Assembly: GCA_037178855.1 (NCBI GenBank)
Contig: JASJZC010000006.1
Location: forward strand, 3,658,001-3,722,000
Reading direction: 5' to 3'
Length of the DNA: 64,000 bases
Origin: Oscheius sp. JU75
Taxonomy: Eukaryota > Nematoda > Chromadorea > Rhabditida > Rhabditidae
Shown: piece after piece, positions 11,330 to 23,460 of the stretch
Layout of the letters: every line of letters begins with the position of its first letter
Position numbering within the stretch: the first letter of the stretch is position 1
Notes under the pieces: generated by a model
The model's input: the letters and a program-made list of their open reading frames with translations, nothing else
What the model was told of the DNA's origin: nothing
Database searches by the model: none
Made by a program: the position numbers and the translations under genes

Positions 11330-14300
11330 ATGTTCGACGAGAACAGTAACACAGCAGTCTCCTCCGGAGGAACTCCCCTAGCCGGAGGGCAGCTGCCGGC
11401 AGCCTCTGTGAACTCTTCGACTCCCAGCACAGCCATCGTCTCACAACTACTCAACGTGAAGGACTCACGGTGGTTGCAGGTAAATTTCTTATTTATTTTT
11501 TTGATCCAACAGACCTGAAACAAAGAGGAATTCCCAGCGGAGGCTGTCTCTTTCCTAATAGGAACAGCTTGAGAGGCAATCAGTTTTGTTTTTTTTCCGC
11601 TCGTCTCCGACTACCGTAGGCGTTGCTGACAAATTTCGAAGAGAAGAGGACCTGTACGAATTTCAGGAACCGGGGAGAAAGATGATTAATTGGATCGAAC
11701 AATGGGGCCCCTTGGACGAAACATGTTTATCCGATGCTCAGCGTGCGTGTTTATAGCATTACGACCACTCTCTCACACGCTGTCTCGGTCTCGCGGGAAA
11801 AGTCTCGGCCTTTGACTCGGATGTTCCACCACAAGATGGCTCAATTGAAACCCAACACCTTAGGCAGCTTTGTTATGACTTGGGCCCGTCACTTTTCGAG
11901 GACGAGCCAGAGACTAAATGGGTTCCCAGGGGTCGTTTGACTCGAGAGACGGATAACGATGGCCACGGGAACAGAAGACCGATTGGACGATAGACGAAGA
12001 CAATTTGAAGGGGGGAGAGAAGGACAGCTGCCACAGGTCATTTGTTCTAGTCTTGTCAGGTTCGAGGGAACGACATGGAACCGAGGGGCAAAGAATAGAG
12101 ATAGACAGGTTGAAGTGGGTTCGGACTGGACAGAGACCGTAGGCGTACTAGCAGTCAACCTACGTTTTGAACAGAACCAAGCCATGGATACGGTGAACTT
12201 TTCCTAGTTCTGCCCACAACCTTGAACAACCTTGAACAGGTTAACTCTTGTCTAGCGAATAGTGTCCATCTCAACTTCAGAACTTTGATAGCTAACTTTG
12301 CTCCTGTTATGATGCTCAAAGCGGTCAGTTGATAGAGACAGACTGACAGAAGAGCCTGACACAGGACGGCTCTGCAGACTACACGTGACAATTTGAGGCA
12401 GGTTGAGGGGTCCGGAGGATGGAAAGGACAGAGTTTGAGGTCGATATGTCGACAAGGACAGTGAGACATCAAAGAACTTGTAGACCGGGGTGGGCTGAAC
12501 TGTAGACTCATAACTCATAGGTCTTAGATTGTCAGACAGACTACCCGTTCAGTTTTCTGATTCGCAAGGCGAGTTCAGTAAAGCTCATGTTTCAGGTAGA
12601 AGTCTGCCGCGAGTTCCAACGAGGCCAATGCACACGGAGTGACCAGGAGTGCAAGTTCGCCCATCCTCCTCCCCACGTCGATGTTCAACAAGGACGAGTG
12701 ACGGCCTGTTACGATAGCATAAAGGTTCGTCCTCTTTTTACATGGTCAAAAGACGCGACCGCCAATTTTGGCTCTGTGCTTGTGTCCACGGGCCCAATGC
12801 GCGCCGTCAACAATGCTTTCTGGTATGTGCACAGTGACACATCTCCAGACCTTCTTCTTCTCCTCTCTGGCTACATTTCAGTAGGGGAGCAGCATCGCTA
12901 GAACATGTATGAACACGGGGGAAGGGCGATCCGTTATTCTTTGCATTGTTTAATCCCGTATTGATGGCTGTGTTGCCAGCTGGCCCCCCTCGGGCACACC
13001 AAATGCAAAATGAGAATCGCAGGGACCAAACTTTCTCTTTATCGCGACCTTTTCGATCAGTTTCACTGCTTGGCCGGTCACATTTAAAATGTGTCGCGCA
13101 CCACGCCCAACCTAACCATTCTTTCACCCATTTTTGGACATGGGTAAACAAGGAACAATGAGAATTGGTGGGATAGAAAGCTTATAAGATCAGAGGATAG
13201 AACCCGGAAGAGAGGAGCTGTTCTCCCGAAGATGCCAATTGATTATCTCAAGATACATGACTCTTTCCCGATGAAGTTCTAGTCTCCAGAAAGCAACAGG
13301 GTGACTCTTATACAGTCCATCCTCGTGAATAGTTCCGTGAAATCCGATCCCTAAACAGTTGACTGAAAACTCTGTGAGCTGCGAAAACCCGTAAGAAACT
13401 CAGTTCATGAACTCTTTGGATCTTTTGCAAGAAACTATAGACACACTCCCAATCTCCCGTCTCCTAAGAAGAAGAGTCTGTGATTGAGTTGTGCCTCCGC
13501 GGATGAGTGATATGCGGTAGATATGAGCATGGATATGCATGCTCTGATGGGCCATCTGGCTGTCGACCCTTCCAGCCTCAAGGTCCCCGGGGAGTAGCTC
13601 CAGTCCAATTGGAGACAACACTCCTCTTCGGAGAGAGAGAGAGAGAGTCGATTGCTAGGCTTGAAGACGGAGGGACCTCCTAATAATTCCATCGTTTGTT
13701 TGGAGTCTTCTCAGCTGACCGCTTGATTGTCTTTACGCGCTGCTGTTCGCACGATCTCCAATTACATTGTAGGCATTTGGTAGGTGCTTGGAGAGACAGA
13801 GAACCGGTCTTTAAGAGTCATTTGGAAGGGATTTTGAGCCTTGTTTTCACGCCACGACCCTTCTCTCAATAACCGGACACACACACGTCGCAGGGATTAG
13901 TTCTGGGTCGTGAGGGTTACGTGAGCGCGTAGTAACACAGAGAGAGAAATATTTGGGCAAGAAGTTGGCCATCAATCTCACCAGGCTCCGTGAACTCTCT
14001 CGGGCACATTACACACACAACACATGGATGGGGGTGGCGGGGAACGGATCTGATTGTCCTACGAAAAGGCGCTTTCAGGGACGGTGCACACGAGAGAATC
14101 CGAAGTGCAAGTACCTCCATCCGCCACAACACATCAAGGACCAGCTTCTGATCAACGGAAGGAATAATCTGGCCCTAAAGAATCTAATCAGTGCCCAGCT
14201 GAATTCGGGTGCCGGACAGCCCATGGTCAATCCCCTACAGAGTCTCCAGCACATCCAATTGGTAAGATATTCGGATTCTTTCATTACCCCATTTAGCAAC

Positions 14301-16944
14301 AACAACAAGCTGGTCTGGCAGCCGCAAACATCATCCCGACTATCCCTTATCCCTACTACCAGCAAATGATGTACTCTCCCATGCTACAGGCCGATCCCTA
14401 TCAGGCTGCTGTCAATCAGGTAAGCTTCGAATCTTCCCAACACCGTACTGTCCCCCCAAATGACTTGCTTCTTCTTCCCCCTCGAGAAACTCACTTTGCA
14501 CGTTCGAGAGATGAGAATTCATTGCCGTGTAGTTCATATTTGGTTCTAACAAACTCGCAAAAATTAGTAGCTGCATAAAAAAACAGAGCACCGCATTTCG
14601 TGATGTGAATTTGGGGGAAAGAAGCTGAGAGAAACCGGCTCTGCTGCTGATCTCGCTGCTATGATCCTTTGCTTTAGATCTCTCTTCTCCCTAACCAAGT
14701 GTGTCGTTCTTTTTCTTCTTTCCTTTGCTAATCTTCAGTTCAATCCGAGGTCTACCACTTTATTGGTTAAATGTACGTGATCGTGACGCTTATAGATAAT
14801 TTACTTGGAGACATTTAGGGGTTCAGGTACCTTTTGAAAAACAAGCAGAATGTGGCTGTTTTGGACTTGAGCAAGTAAAAGATCTACTGTAAGTAACCTT
14901 CTCTTAATTGTAAGATACTCGTTCTGAGTAACACTGAAAAAAAATGATTTTACTTGTTTATAATTGCAATTAGTGCCTAGAGAAAAGTGCGTTCCGTGTA
15001 GTACAAAAGAACTGTAAAAAGACACAACCGTACCATCTCGACGGTCAGAAGCCGTTTCACCCGTACTATCTCATTAGGCCTGTTTCGAACTTTATAGGCT
15101 TGTGAAGCCATAGCTATAATAGTTTTGCCAGTAGACAGTCCATTTTCGGAAGAAGAGAGTCCGAAAAGGCGACTTTGTAGGATTGATCATTCTTACCGAA
15201 TTCACAGTAGTTAGACTTAAACTCTGAGAGTTCAAAGGTTCCAAGAGCCCGGGAAACATAAAGTGTAACAGAGACTATCTTTCCCTTTCTGACTAACCCT
15301 GAGCCATCTCCACTAACAAAACTCTCCGAATCCATAGTCATCGTGATCAGCAGCAGAGAGTAGAGCGAGAGAATCTAGCCCCCCTAACCCCCGTGTCCTC
15401 TCTCATTGCATGGCTTGTGGCTGATGGCTGTATGTTCAGCAACTGCAGGTGGCCCTTCTCCAGCAGCAGGCTGCGGCTCTCCAGCAGCTCCAGCCCCAAT
15501 TGCTAGCCGCCCAACAGCTTGCCGCCGTCTCCGGAGCCTCCGCAGCCCCAAGTACTGCTGCTCTTCTGGCCGCAGCAGCCAGTCGAAAACGGCCAGCCGG
15601 ATCCGACCTCGACGAGGACCCATCATCGAATCTTTTAGCTGCTGCCGCCGCTGCTGCCGCGGTATATTTCCTTCTTTCTCGCTAAATCTTGGTGGTCAGT
15701 CTTTTCCCTCAAGGAAAGACTGACAGCCCGGATGTATCTTTGTTTTCCTACTATTCAGTTTGAACCTAACGAGATGGAGTGTCGTGGCATGGGAAATGTT
15801 CTTATCTCTAGTGACAGCACACGCTCGGGAGACAATCCATCAACCTGGTTTGGAGAAAAAAAAACTGGGATGGATTGTCTCTCAGGGCTCTAATTTGGTG
15901 GCCTGCTCGGCTAGACTCACCATCTCACACGCTATATGCTAGTCGTCGCCAAACCTCAAAGGAACTAATTGGGTACACTCTAACCGAGCAGGGTGCCGAT
16001 TTTGCAGAGAAGGTTGGCTATAGATGTCAGGTTCTACAGGTTAAGAGATACCGTTACTATATGATTGAAAACTGTTCAAAAAGCTTACTAAATGACGAAC
16101 ATACTCAAGACCATACTATTTGACTTGAGAGCTCAAAAGACCCACAGTATGAGCCCTGAGACACGTTGTCACTATACAGATGATTAGTTCCCGATACAGC
16201 TTCTGTTTCTCATCAGTCGTAGGAAAAAAATTGTTTGTAGTTAGACAGAGTACTTTTATAGGATGAGCCATAAACTATGAAGGTCCTCATTCAAACCATG
16301 CACAGAAATGGGAGACAGTGGGCATTCAGAGAAACAGAAACATATGGATCCAGGAGTTTACAGACAGTTCTCAGGATAGCTTCAGACAGAGAACTTGTTG
16401 AGATTCGTAGTGAAGTGTAGAGCCCTATAGCTGTCTCTTGTCCATGAGAAAACTAAATCTGACAGAACTAGGCTCTAATCCAGTCTCTCTTCAGGGTGTC
16501 CCTTGCAAACGACCGGCCGTTGACAAAAACGGAGCGGTGGTCTACTCGGCAGCCGGACAGCCAGGCCAACAGGCCTTCAACCCGTACCTCCTTCAGGGTC
16601 TACAAGGTTACGTGCCGACAGTGTCTTGTGAGTACTTCATTCCGTCATGATCTCCTCTTTCCCCGGAATTACTGTAAAAAGACCTAGATAAGACAAGAAA
16701 CCGATCTCTCGTCCTAAGAGCTTTCACCTCATTCTTCCCCCGCTGTTTATGTAAAGAGAGAGCACAGAACACGCACGCTCGATTCAAATGATGGAGAGAC
16801 ACGAGAGTTTTGTGTGCTTAGATTAACGCTATTCGGCTCTATATACCCCAATTTGGCAAAATGATAGAGAGAGCTTTTCTCACGCTTCGAACCTAATCCG
16901 GCCTCGTTTCAGTCAGCAATGGGCAGGTGCCACCCCGCTACTAG
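11330..16944 (+). CDS. mbl-1: Muscleblind RNA-binding splicing regulator, MBL-1
   Basis: Regulator of alternative splicing and RNA localisation in muscle and neurons. Seven coding exons join without frame error: 11330-11479, 12596-12724, 14079-14261, 14297-14419, 15440-15661, 16495-16627 and 16913-16944, giving 323 residues. The N-terminus MFDENSN and [16 protein letters not shown] are muscleblind hallmarks. Two CCCH fingers (C-x7-C-x6-C-x3-H) lie at about residues 54-72 and 87-108; an intron splits the second at its glycine. Having only two fingers fits invertebrate muscleblind. Exon 5 is Gln- and Ala-rich, ends in an Ala run and contains [13 protein letters not shown], a plausible nuclear-localisation region. 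The protein ends [12 protein letters not shown]. Introns 1-4 include repeats, and alternative first or last exons are likely but unplaced. Confidence 0.93.
14800..15012. repeat. Small inverted-repeat element (TTGTACTACACGGAACGCAC family), partial copy
   Basis: In mbl-1 intron 4. The right end at 14987-15012 is the inverse of the terminal repeat seen intact at 52259-52445, and the next bases inward (TAGTGCCTAGAGAAA) also match. The left end is too diverged to fix. Confidence 0.5.
15025..15078. repeat. CCGTACYATCTC inverted-repeat element
   Basis: Two copies of CCGTAC(C/T)ATCTC within 50 bp, one preceded by TTTCAC. The motif recurs near 4996-5010, 59938-59979, 60008-60067 and 62076-62128, usually with an inverse partner GAGATGGTACGGGTGAGAC. 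Confidence 0.5.
15694..15725 (+). other. Short stable stem-loop just downstream of mbl-1 exon 5
   Basis: GTCAGTCTTTTCC pairs with GGAAAGACTGAC across a 5-nt loop, about 33 nt past the exon 5 donor. It could affect splicing of this exon or be incidental. Confidence 0.35.
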
Positions 16945-17952
16945 TCCCTATTGCCTTTCTCTCTTTCCTCACACAGCCTGCTTCCTTCCACTCTCAACCC
17001 ATCTCTCCACACCAGCCGATTCTGTGATGCCGTACGGTGACTCTCTCTCCTGCTTGAAAACCGGAAGCCTGTGCTACGACTTATACTCTCTCTCTAGTTC
17101 CGTCTGTCCCTGTAACGCTTTTTGATCTCTTGTGCCAATGTCGGTGCTCCTTTTCCCCCCCACTTTCCCCCCTATATTTGACTTCTCCCAATTCCTACAG
17201 CGTACGGGTGTGTCGGGGCGAATGACCGAGTCTCTCTGGGGCCAAGCCCACGCTCCCCCCTCACCAATGCTCTGGCTTCGCGTAGCTGCATGCCATCTTT
17301 TTCTCTTTTTCCACATTTCCACTCGTTTTTCTAACGAAAAATAGGAAATTCTCCCCTCGGGTACGCCAAGACCGTTAGAAAGAAAGAGTTAGCTACCCAA
17401 AGAAACAGGTACTGAGAGGAGCCCGGTCCCCTATCCAACCGAGCACCCCCCCACTGTCGTCGTTGTTGTTCACACTCCGAGTATAATCTTGGCAAAAAAA
17501 TGTGTCCACACAACTGTAGTCATGTATTTCTAAAGAAGAATGTTGCCAAAAAATCGTGTATCCCAGTCACACACAGGATTCACTCTCTTTCCCCCTATTG
17601 TTCCCAGTAAATCCAAAAGCGAATAAAAGGTTTTATAAACTTTCTTATGGTCTCTTTACCATCCTCAATCAAAAATAAAGTTTCACGCTAAAAGCTACAG
17701 TCGTCAAGGGTCCTGAATGGTTTCTGACACCTATGCCGTTTCGAAGCCGTCTATGAGTCATGCAATTCGACTAGACGGCCGCGTTTGGATAGCGTGACAA
17801 TCGAAGTATTATTTTAAGACCTGATCTGAATAAGTAAAACGACACATGCGAGAGTCAGTAAAAAAGTGAGGCAGAGCTAAGAATAATGGGACAGTTGAAC
17901 CTCAGTCGGTTATAGGAACAAAAAGAGCATAAAAAGAGACTAACCGAAACAG
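16945..17952. other. mbl-1 3' UTR and intergenic spacer
   Basis: No supported gene. AATAAA-type sites near 17624 and 17672 could serve mbl-1 polyadenylation. The first part is pyrimidine-rich with stretches of C, as in the rest of the mbl-1 locus. Confidence 0.5.
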
Positions 17953-17976
17953 TTTATTAAACAATTAGCATCTTCC

Positions 17977-18440
17977 CTAGATGCGCAGATGCGAGAAGAC
18001 CTTCGGCTCGGAGGGCACGTAGTCGACGATGAGGGAGCTCTCGGACTGCCTGCGACTGACTGGCTGCTCCTGCTGCAGCTTCTTCTTGAGTCGAGTCATC
18101 TTCTCGTCGCTCATCGGCTTCTTCAGGTCGATCTCTTGCAAAATGACGACGTGTTTCTTCGAAAGCGAGCGGTAGGGACGATAACTGACGATCCGGCCGG
18201 GGATAGTACTCTGCTGGGACGGAGAGACGGTCACTTCTTCGGAGCTACTTGAAGAGAGATACTTCTCCTCCTTCTTGACTTCTGGCTTCTGTCTCTCTTG
18301 CACTGTGCCTGAATTGGAAGAGTTGATAGGAATGGAGAGTGGGACATACGAGGAAGCATATCGAGAACCTTGCGCGTGTAGTCCCGAGTCGCGATGGCCG
18401 CCTCCAGGATCTGGTCATAGACGGCAGCACTCGTGTCCAT
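17977..18440 (-). CDS. Small basic protein of unknown function, copy 1
   Basis: I do not recognise this protein. Two exons are read: a start at 18440 (MDTSAAVYDQILEAA) running to a GTATGT donor after KVLDMLP, then a second exon beginning RTVQERQKPEV and ending VFSHLRI with a stop at 17977. The protein has a Ser run followed by EE, a conserved RIVSYRPYRSLSKKHV block, and a Lys-rich RLKKKLQQ segment. The open frame extends upstream as FPEAAIRFE to a stop, so an upstream exon or an N-terminally longer form is possible. TTTATT at 17953-17958 (AATAAA inverse) supports the 3' end. A near-identical inverted copy is at 45485-45940. Relative to that copy it carries a few extra residues (KEEKY). Confidence 0.6.
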
Positions 18441-18636
18441 CTCGAATCGAATGGCAGCTTCTGGGAACTTCTTCTTCTTGGTGCCAAGCAATTAGGAAGT
18501 TTCTTATGGAAAACTTTTAGAAACTTTCACAAACTTTCTTTCAGCAATTAGAAGCTACAATTGTGCAGAGGTGGAACCTACTTTGTGCTCTCTGTTTGGT
18601 ATACTACCGACAGGGCTACACAATATATGTTCTTGG

Positions 18637-18678
18637 AGAGCATCAATTTGGCAGATTATTGGTTCAAACAAAATAAGC
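18637..18678 (+). repeat. Direct repeat shared with 46158-46198
   Basis: About 38 bp beginning AGCATCAATTTG and containing CAGATTATTGGTTCAAAC is repeated in the same orientation at 46158-46198. The neighbouring gene copies are in opposite orientation, so this probably marks a rearrangement breakpoint. Confidence 0.5.
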
Positions 18679-18768
18679 TTCTCAGAGAGTTTATTAGAGG
18701 TACCAATCGTTGAAACCGAGATGATACCGGGAGATCACATCTGGATCTGATGCTGATCTTCATCCTAA

Positions 18769-19141
18769 AATGCTCTAGTTAATTGCCCCGTTACTGAACG
18801 GACCGGTGGAGGTACCACCTGAATTGGATGGTTTCCAGCAACTGGAAGTTGTTTCGAAGGGGTGGCGATGTCAGGTACAAAAACCTCCTGTCGTATTGTA
18901 GGAACTGTTGCATCGTTGTCTTCTAAATAGTCTGTGTAGTTTGGTCGGCTGTGTGTCTACAGCTATAAGACTACGCCAAAATCTCAAAGCAGTGAGAACA
19001 TTTTCCTATGCTATCCTTCTTCATCTTTTCCTCGTTACTTTTTATAGTTTTTACGAAATTTTGTTTTTCCCATAGACTAAGCTTACCTCTAGGTTTATCG
19101 TCCTCGATGTGTATTGGAGCTTCAGGAAACATGACTTTCAT
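18769..19141 (-). pseudogene. Small acidic/proline-rich gene, copy 1, frame disrupted
   Basis: Homologue of the intact two-exon gene at 43179-43556. Exon 1 (start 19141 or 19132) encodes VMFPEAPIHIEDDKPR. The downstream block encodes EDNDATVPTIRQ and runs to SVTGQLTRAF with a stop near 18769. Compared with copy 2 there are two 2-bp deletions, one at the splice acceptor and one shortly after it. The equivalent splice then reaches a stop before the conserved block. A TATAAAAGGCA box lies about 60 bp upstream of the ATG, as in copy 2. Reading through the intron stays open to a stop shared with copy 2, so an unspliced short product is possible. Function unknown. Confidence 0.5.
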
Positions 19142-19303
19142 CAAGAGAAGAAACTTTGTAGGTGGCGGCTGGTGGTTCTCAATCATCTCTGCCTTTTATA
19201 GAAGTTTAGCTGTTGTCCGACGGGGTCTTGTGGGGTCTTAACGGGCAATAGAGGATGGGCCCACGGAATAATTTCTGCGGAATAATTTCTGGAGCATGCT
19301 CCT

Positions 19304-19692
19304 CTCGTTTTAGCAAAGAACTCATGGATCTCTTGAAACTCGAAAACTGGAAATTCTATTCCGGTGCATGCTCCAGAAATTTTTCCGAGCGTCATAAATA
19401 AACGCCTATTGACACGCCCTTTCGTAAGTGATCCATTCACTGTATTTTGCGCCAAGTTCAATTCCGACGAAAGGGTCATCAACAGTAGACGGCGTGTCAT
19501 CAACAGTCTACTGAAAGGGCGTGTCATCAACAGTAGACTGTTGATGACACGCCATATTTCAAATTTTAGTTTTTGTTGTTTAACTGCAATTACTATAGTA
19601 TTCACGCTCGGAAAAATTTCTGGAGCATGCACCGGAATAGAATTTCCAGTTTTCGAGTTTCAAGAGATCCATGAGTTCTTTGCTAAAACGAG
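19304..19692. mobile_element. Foldback/MITE element with 89-bp terminal inverted repeats
   Basis: Arms 19304-19392 and 19604-19692 are near-perfect inverse copies of 89 bp (CTCGTTTTAGCAAAG at one end, CTTTGCTAAAACGAG at the other). The 211-bp interior contains several copies of GTCATCAACAGTAGAC in both orientations and a local palindrome. No transposase frame is present, so it is non-autonomous. A partial extra copy of the inner arm sequence (AATTTCTGGAGCATGC) lies just outside at about 19284-19300. Confidence 0.8.
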
Positions 19693-20035
19693 ATTCAGGG
19701 CAAGTCACAGAATGATCTTTACCGCAGCTGGTTTCACTTCAATCAACACCTACAGATACTACGACGCTAAGAAAATGGATGTTGACATTGCGGGAATGCT
19801 TGTTGAAAAGAACGCTGTTAACAAAAGTTGTTTTTCAAGAAAATTCTCCAAAATTTCTTTAGCTGTTGTCCTCCGATAAAAGGCATGGACACATAGTGGG
19901 CAACATCTGACTTTTCCACCTATTGTTTCTGCGTGTCAGTTTCCTTTACAAACAGGTCATTCATGTGGACATTCTCGATAATCTCTCCTATAGGAATTCC
20001 ACGGAAGATGGACATATTCAGAATCTTTTGTTACT

Positions 20036-20075
20036 ACGAAGCGGCGCAGCCGCCAATGCAAATTAAAGGCAAAAG
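20036..20075 (-). repeat. Dispersed GC-rich hairpin repeat
   Basis: Inverse copy of GGCGGCTGCGCCGCTTCG plus TAG, directly beyond the end of the degenerate CUB-like gene. It may mark the element that truncated that gene. Confidence 0.55.
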
Positions 20076-21237
20076 GACGGCTAGTGTATGCCTACAATAG
20101 AACCTCAGAAATTCACGGAAAGATCGAACTTCTGCAAATCGTAAGCACTTGTGTAACTTTCTTGTGATACTTTCGCTACCATGACCATTCTGTTGGGCGC
20201 ATTCAGTTGATGCCAAACAGGAAATGCATGTCAGTGTTGCTTGGACTTTCCATAATCCTGAAGACAATCTGAACTCTTCCTATATGAGATGAAGAGTAGA
20301 ACGAGCCTATGGGTATGACAACCGCAAGAAAATCTTCAGTAGACTTTCAGGATCCTAAACCTGTATTGTAGACGGCCAAGTTGGGAAAATTATAGAGAGT
20401 CAGTTCGTTCTCGTATGGGTCAACCCATTTGTTGATTCTTAACGGTTTATTACTGAAAGGCATGGATTTTCTTATGTTCCATTGTAGTCCGCAATGTTCC
20501 TTTTGAAAAACAATCAGAGAAGATGCTGAGTTTATAAAATAACCAATATCATACTGGACAAGCAAGACAGAGAACTAAAGGGAAACCTGTTTAGGACGAG
20601 GAGTTCATAACGTCCAGCCGAAACAGTACTAAGAAAGATTATAGCAACTTCACTACTGCTGCATCCCTCACAATCCTTGTGCAAATTGTAAGTCTTCCTA
20701 TTCTCAAAAAATCGCAATGGATAGATCATTGGTTCTTGTCCAACCGGCACCTTTTCAACGATCTTGAACGTTTCATCTGAATCCAATATCTTACAACGGA
20801 ATATGATTAAAATACGCTGCACAGAAGTGAAGTTGAATGCGCTTGTCTATAAATATCACTGGCATTGAATAGATCACCGAAACCAAGCATGGCGGAATGT
20901 GAAGAAGCCATCGTTTGTCAGATCTCTATTTTGTGGTTGAGAAAAGGACAACAAGAGATTTACATGGTGTTTTCATTTGTATCAGCGCTGGTAAAATTGT
21001 TCAACGAGCCAAAACTCAAGGATTTGTAGAGAATCAGAAGATAGTCTTCGAGGAAATGGACAGGGAAGGAACCGTTCTGCCAATGTGTGAAATAGCCTTT
21101 TGAGATGAAACTGCTGGGTGCTTCTGGTGTCATGAAGACGTCTTGGGGATATTCTGAATTCTGCATACATTCGGAATTGCGAAGTTGTTACCAATCGATG
21201 CTCCGAGCCCCAGAAGAAGGTGGAACCATATCAGCAT
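20076..21237 (-). pseudogene. CUB-like domain gene, frame-disrupted
   Basis: Relic of a secreted nematode CUB-like protein. A start at 21237 gives a signal-peptide-like MLIWFHLLLGLGA. Later blocks match the family: SFPVHFLEDYLLIL (family pattern C-x-F-x-V-x-F-P-x-D-x-L-L), LTLYNFPNLAVYNTGSFYSS and AYDLQKFDLSV. The signal exon does not join the next block in frame, and a shift is needed between FLFGIN and the APNRMVMVAK block. A GC-rich repeat replaces the expected last exons. I call it a pseudogene; a different exon structure could rescue parts. Confidence 0.55.
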
Positions 21238-21591
21238 CCACAGATCAAAAAATGTCGATCAGTTGCGTGGAAAAAGGAACAGATTGCTGGCGGAGGGGAT
21301 TGGAACAATTCGATTGGGGTCGCAGGGAGTGCAATGATCTCGTGAAAATCCAAGCCAACTGTCTAACTGTGGTTCCTGCAAAGATGAATGTGAAGTAAAC
21401 ATAGTCTATGTGGCTGGTTCTGCTGCGTTCTTGTCGCCTCCGTCGACTTGACCATGGCAAACTCTGAAGGAAAGAAGACCCCTGCTTTGCCAGAGACACG
21501 AACTGGAACAACTGTGAAGAAGGTCGAAGAAGTACAGAAACATGCAAAATTCTTCATTATCATACTGTAACTGGCTTCACAGTCTCAACAT

Positions 21592-22600
21592 TTACGATGT
21601 CGATGTTTTGGGCAGCTCATACAGAGCCCTCTGTTTGAACTCCACCACAGCCCTTCCGTAGAGAGAGATTTCTCGGAGACCAGAGTTTGAAAGCAGCTTT
21701 GTCGTATTGGTCGGTCCAAATATGACTACGTCAGTGAATGATGTGGTATAGATTTTCAAATAAGCGTCAGGACTGTATGTCTTCCAGCTGAAGGTGTACT
21801 CGACCCAGTTGTCGAGCGCAATTGTTCTTCCATACTGTTCCGTTTCAATTTCGTTATGCATATAAAAATAGGCATCGCTGTACGGGTCTGTGGCTTCATT
21901 AACAATCAGTCCCTCTTTCGACGTCTTGTTGTTCGAAAAGATGTTAATAATAATATCTGTGGAGGTAAAGTTTAGATAGCCGGATAGTAGTAGAATGGTC
22001 TTTGTTCCAATAAGAACCACATCGTATCCTTCCCCGTGAGTTGTGGCGCTCAAATTGAACATATTCGAAATTTGAAGAGACTAACTTCAGACGTTTGATG
22101 ATCCGAGTTTCGTCCAGCTCTCTACAGACAATACCGTCGTAGATGAGGAACTCCACGTCATCCTGAATCATACTACTGAAATCACAGATGAACCTACAGA
22201 AAACTCGAACTTCTGAAGAGAATAAGGCCTGCTCACTGTCTCTTCTCGCGGAAGTCTTACTACAGTAATGAATTCATTCGTCGCGTTCGTTTGATGTTCA
22301 CCCCCAAAGCCGTTGTACATAAAGTATTGGGAACTCCCGTAGGCCTGTAGACATTCTAAGCAGATTCTGTGACGAGCAAAGATTGATTGAACCTGTTGGC
22401 ATGACGAGAACAAAAGGTGTATCGAAAGCGTGTGGAGACGAAATGAAGTCTGCATTGTAAATGTTGAACACGGTAAAATTTTGCAAGGATCTTTCGTAGT
22501 CCTTAGGGTCATTCCATCTGTCAACGCTCAAATGATCGTTTCGGAACTCACCACTCTGCCGAGCAGATTACCCACGGAGACGGCTGATCGCGAAAATCAT
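21592..22600 (-). CDS. CUB-like domain protein, 5'-truncated
   Basis: Family of secreted nematode proteins, many induced by infection or stress in C. elegans. Readable blocks in order: DRWNDPKDYERSLQNF; FMYNGFGGEH through PYSLQKFEFSVG; after an intron of about 20-35 bp, DDVEFLIYDGIV; then a 156-residue C-terminal exon with GEGYDVVLIGTKTILLLSG and VEYTFSWKTYSPDAY and a stop at 21592. This exon order is the same as the second half of the complete gene at 36641-38523. No signal peptide or first CUB-like exons could be found upstream, so it is either a 5'-truncated copy or has unrecognised first exons. Confidence 0.6.
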
Positions 22601-22813
22601 TCAAAACTGTGAGATATTCTCTTTCAGTGGACTGCTTTCTTCAAAAAGAAAGACCATTATCATGTTCCAAACAATCTTGGCAAAGAGGATGGTCATCCCC
22701 TTGTGACATACACCTTCTCGTTCAGTTTACAGTTTTAGCATAATTCTGCACCACATAGCTCATGGACGGTTTGCTTGTAGATTACTCTGTGATACTCAGT
22801 TTTAGACATTCCT

Positions 22814-23008
22814 TTGAAAATGATCGCTTGGCCACGAGGTCAGATTACGAAGATGGCTGGAAGAAACAGTTTTGACCGAACACCCATAAGCGTCTGTTGG
22901 AGGACTGAGTTACGTGACGAAAAGGGGAATATCAAAGAAGGGGAGCTTCTGAGATGCACCTTCAGCGAGATAAAAAACTACATCGCCAACATGCATCCCA
23001 TTGAATAA
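22814..23008 (+). CDS. Possible small hypothetical protein
   Basis: A 64-residue frame ending NMHPIE. Its stop codon overlaps an AATAAA signal, a compact 3' end seen in real nematode genes. No similarity is recognised, and upstream exons are unknown. It may be unrelated to the kinase relic that follows on the same strand. Confidence 0.25.
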   Translation: MKMIAWPRGQITKMAGRNSFDRTPISVCWRTELRDEKGNIKEGELLRCTFSEIKNYIANMHPIE

Positions 23009-23460
23009 TAAACTTTTGATGATTCATGGGTGCCAGGCACTTTCCGTACCATCCACTCTCTCGGCTCTTGGTAAGAGGTCAAAGAAACAATCACACGAAC
23101 AATTGATCCAAGACCCTTCTTTATTTCATCAAGATTTATCCAAACGAAGCCTGGTTCTCGCCACGCGTTTCCAATATCTCTCTTGCATGCGTCCCAGTGT
23201 TGCGCAATGGTTTCTATCCATATCAGGCTGTTTTTCATTTGGACCCTCCTCCTCCTCATACTGAAAACGATTGGCTCCCTCAGTTAGCATCGTTTTGCCA
23301 TTAATCAACTTGCGAGAATCGATCCCGACGGACAGTTTGCGGACTCCAGTCGCTGCAAAACCCCGCAAAAAAACACATGCTTTTGTGTTCCTGCCAAATA
23401 CCTTTTTTCAATTCAACTTGCGAGAGTTTTTCCGGACTTCGAGAAATGTGCTATTTTAGA

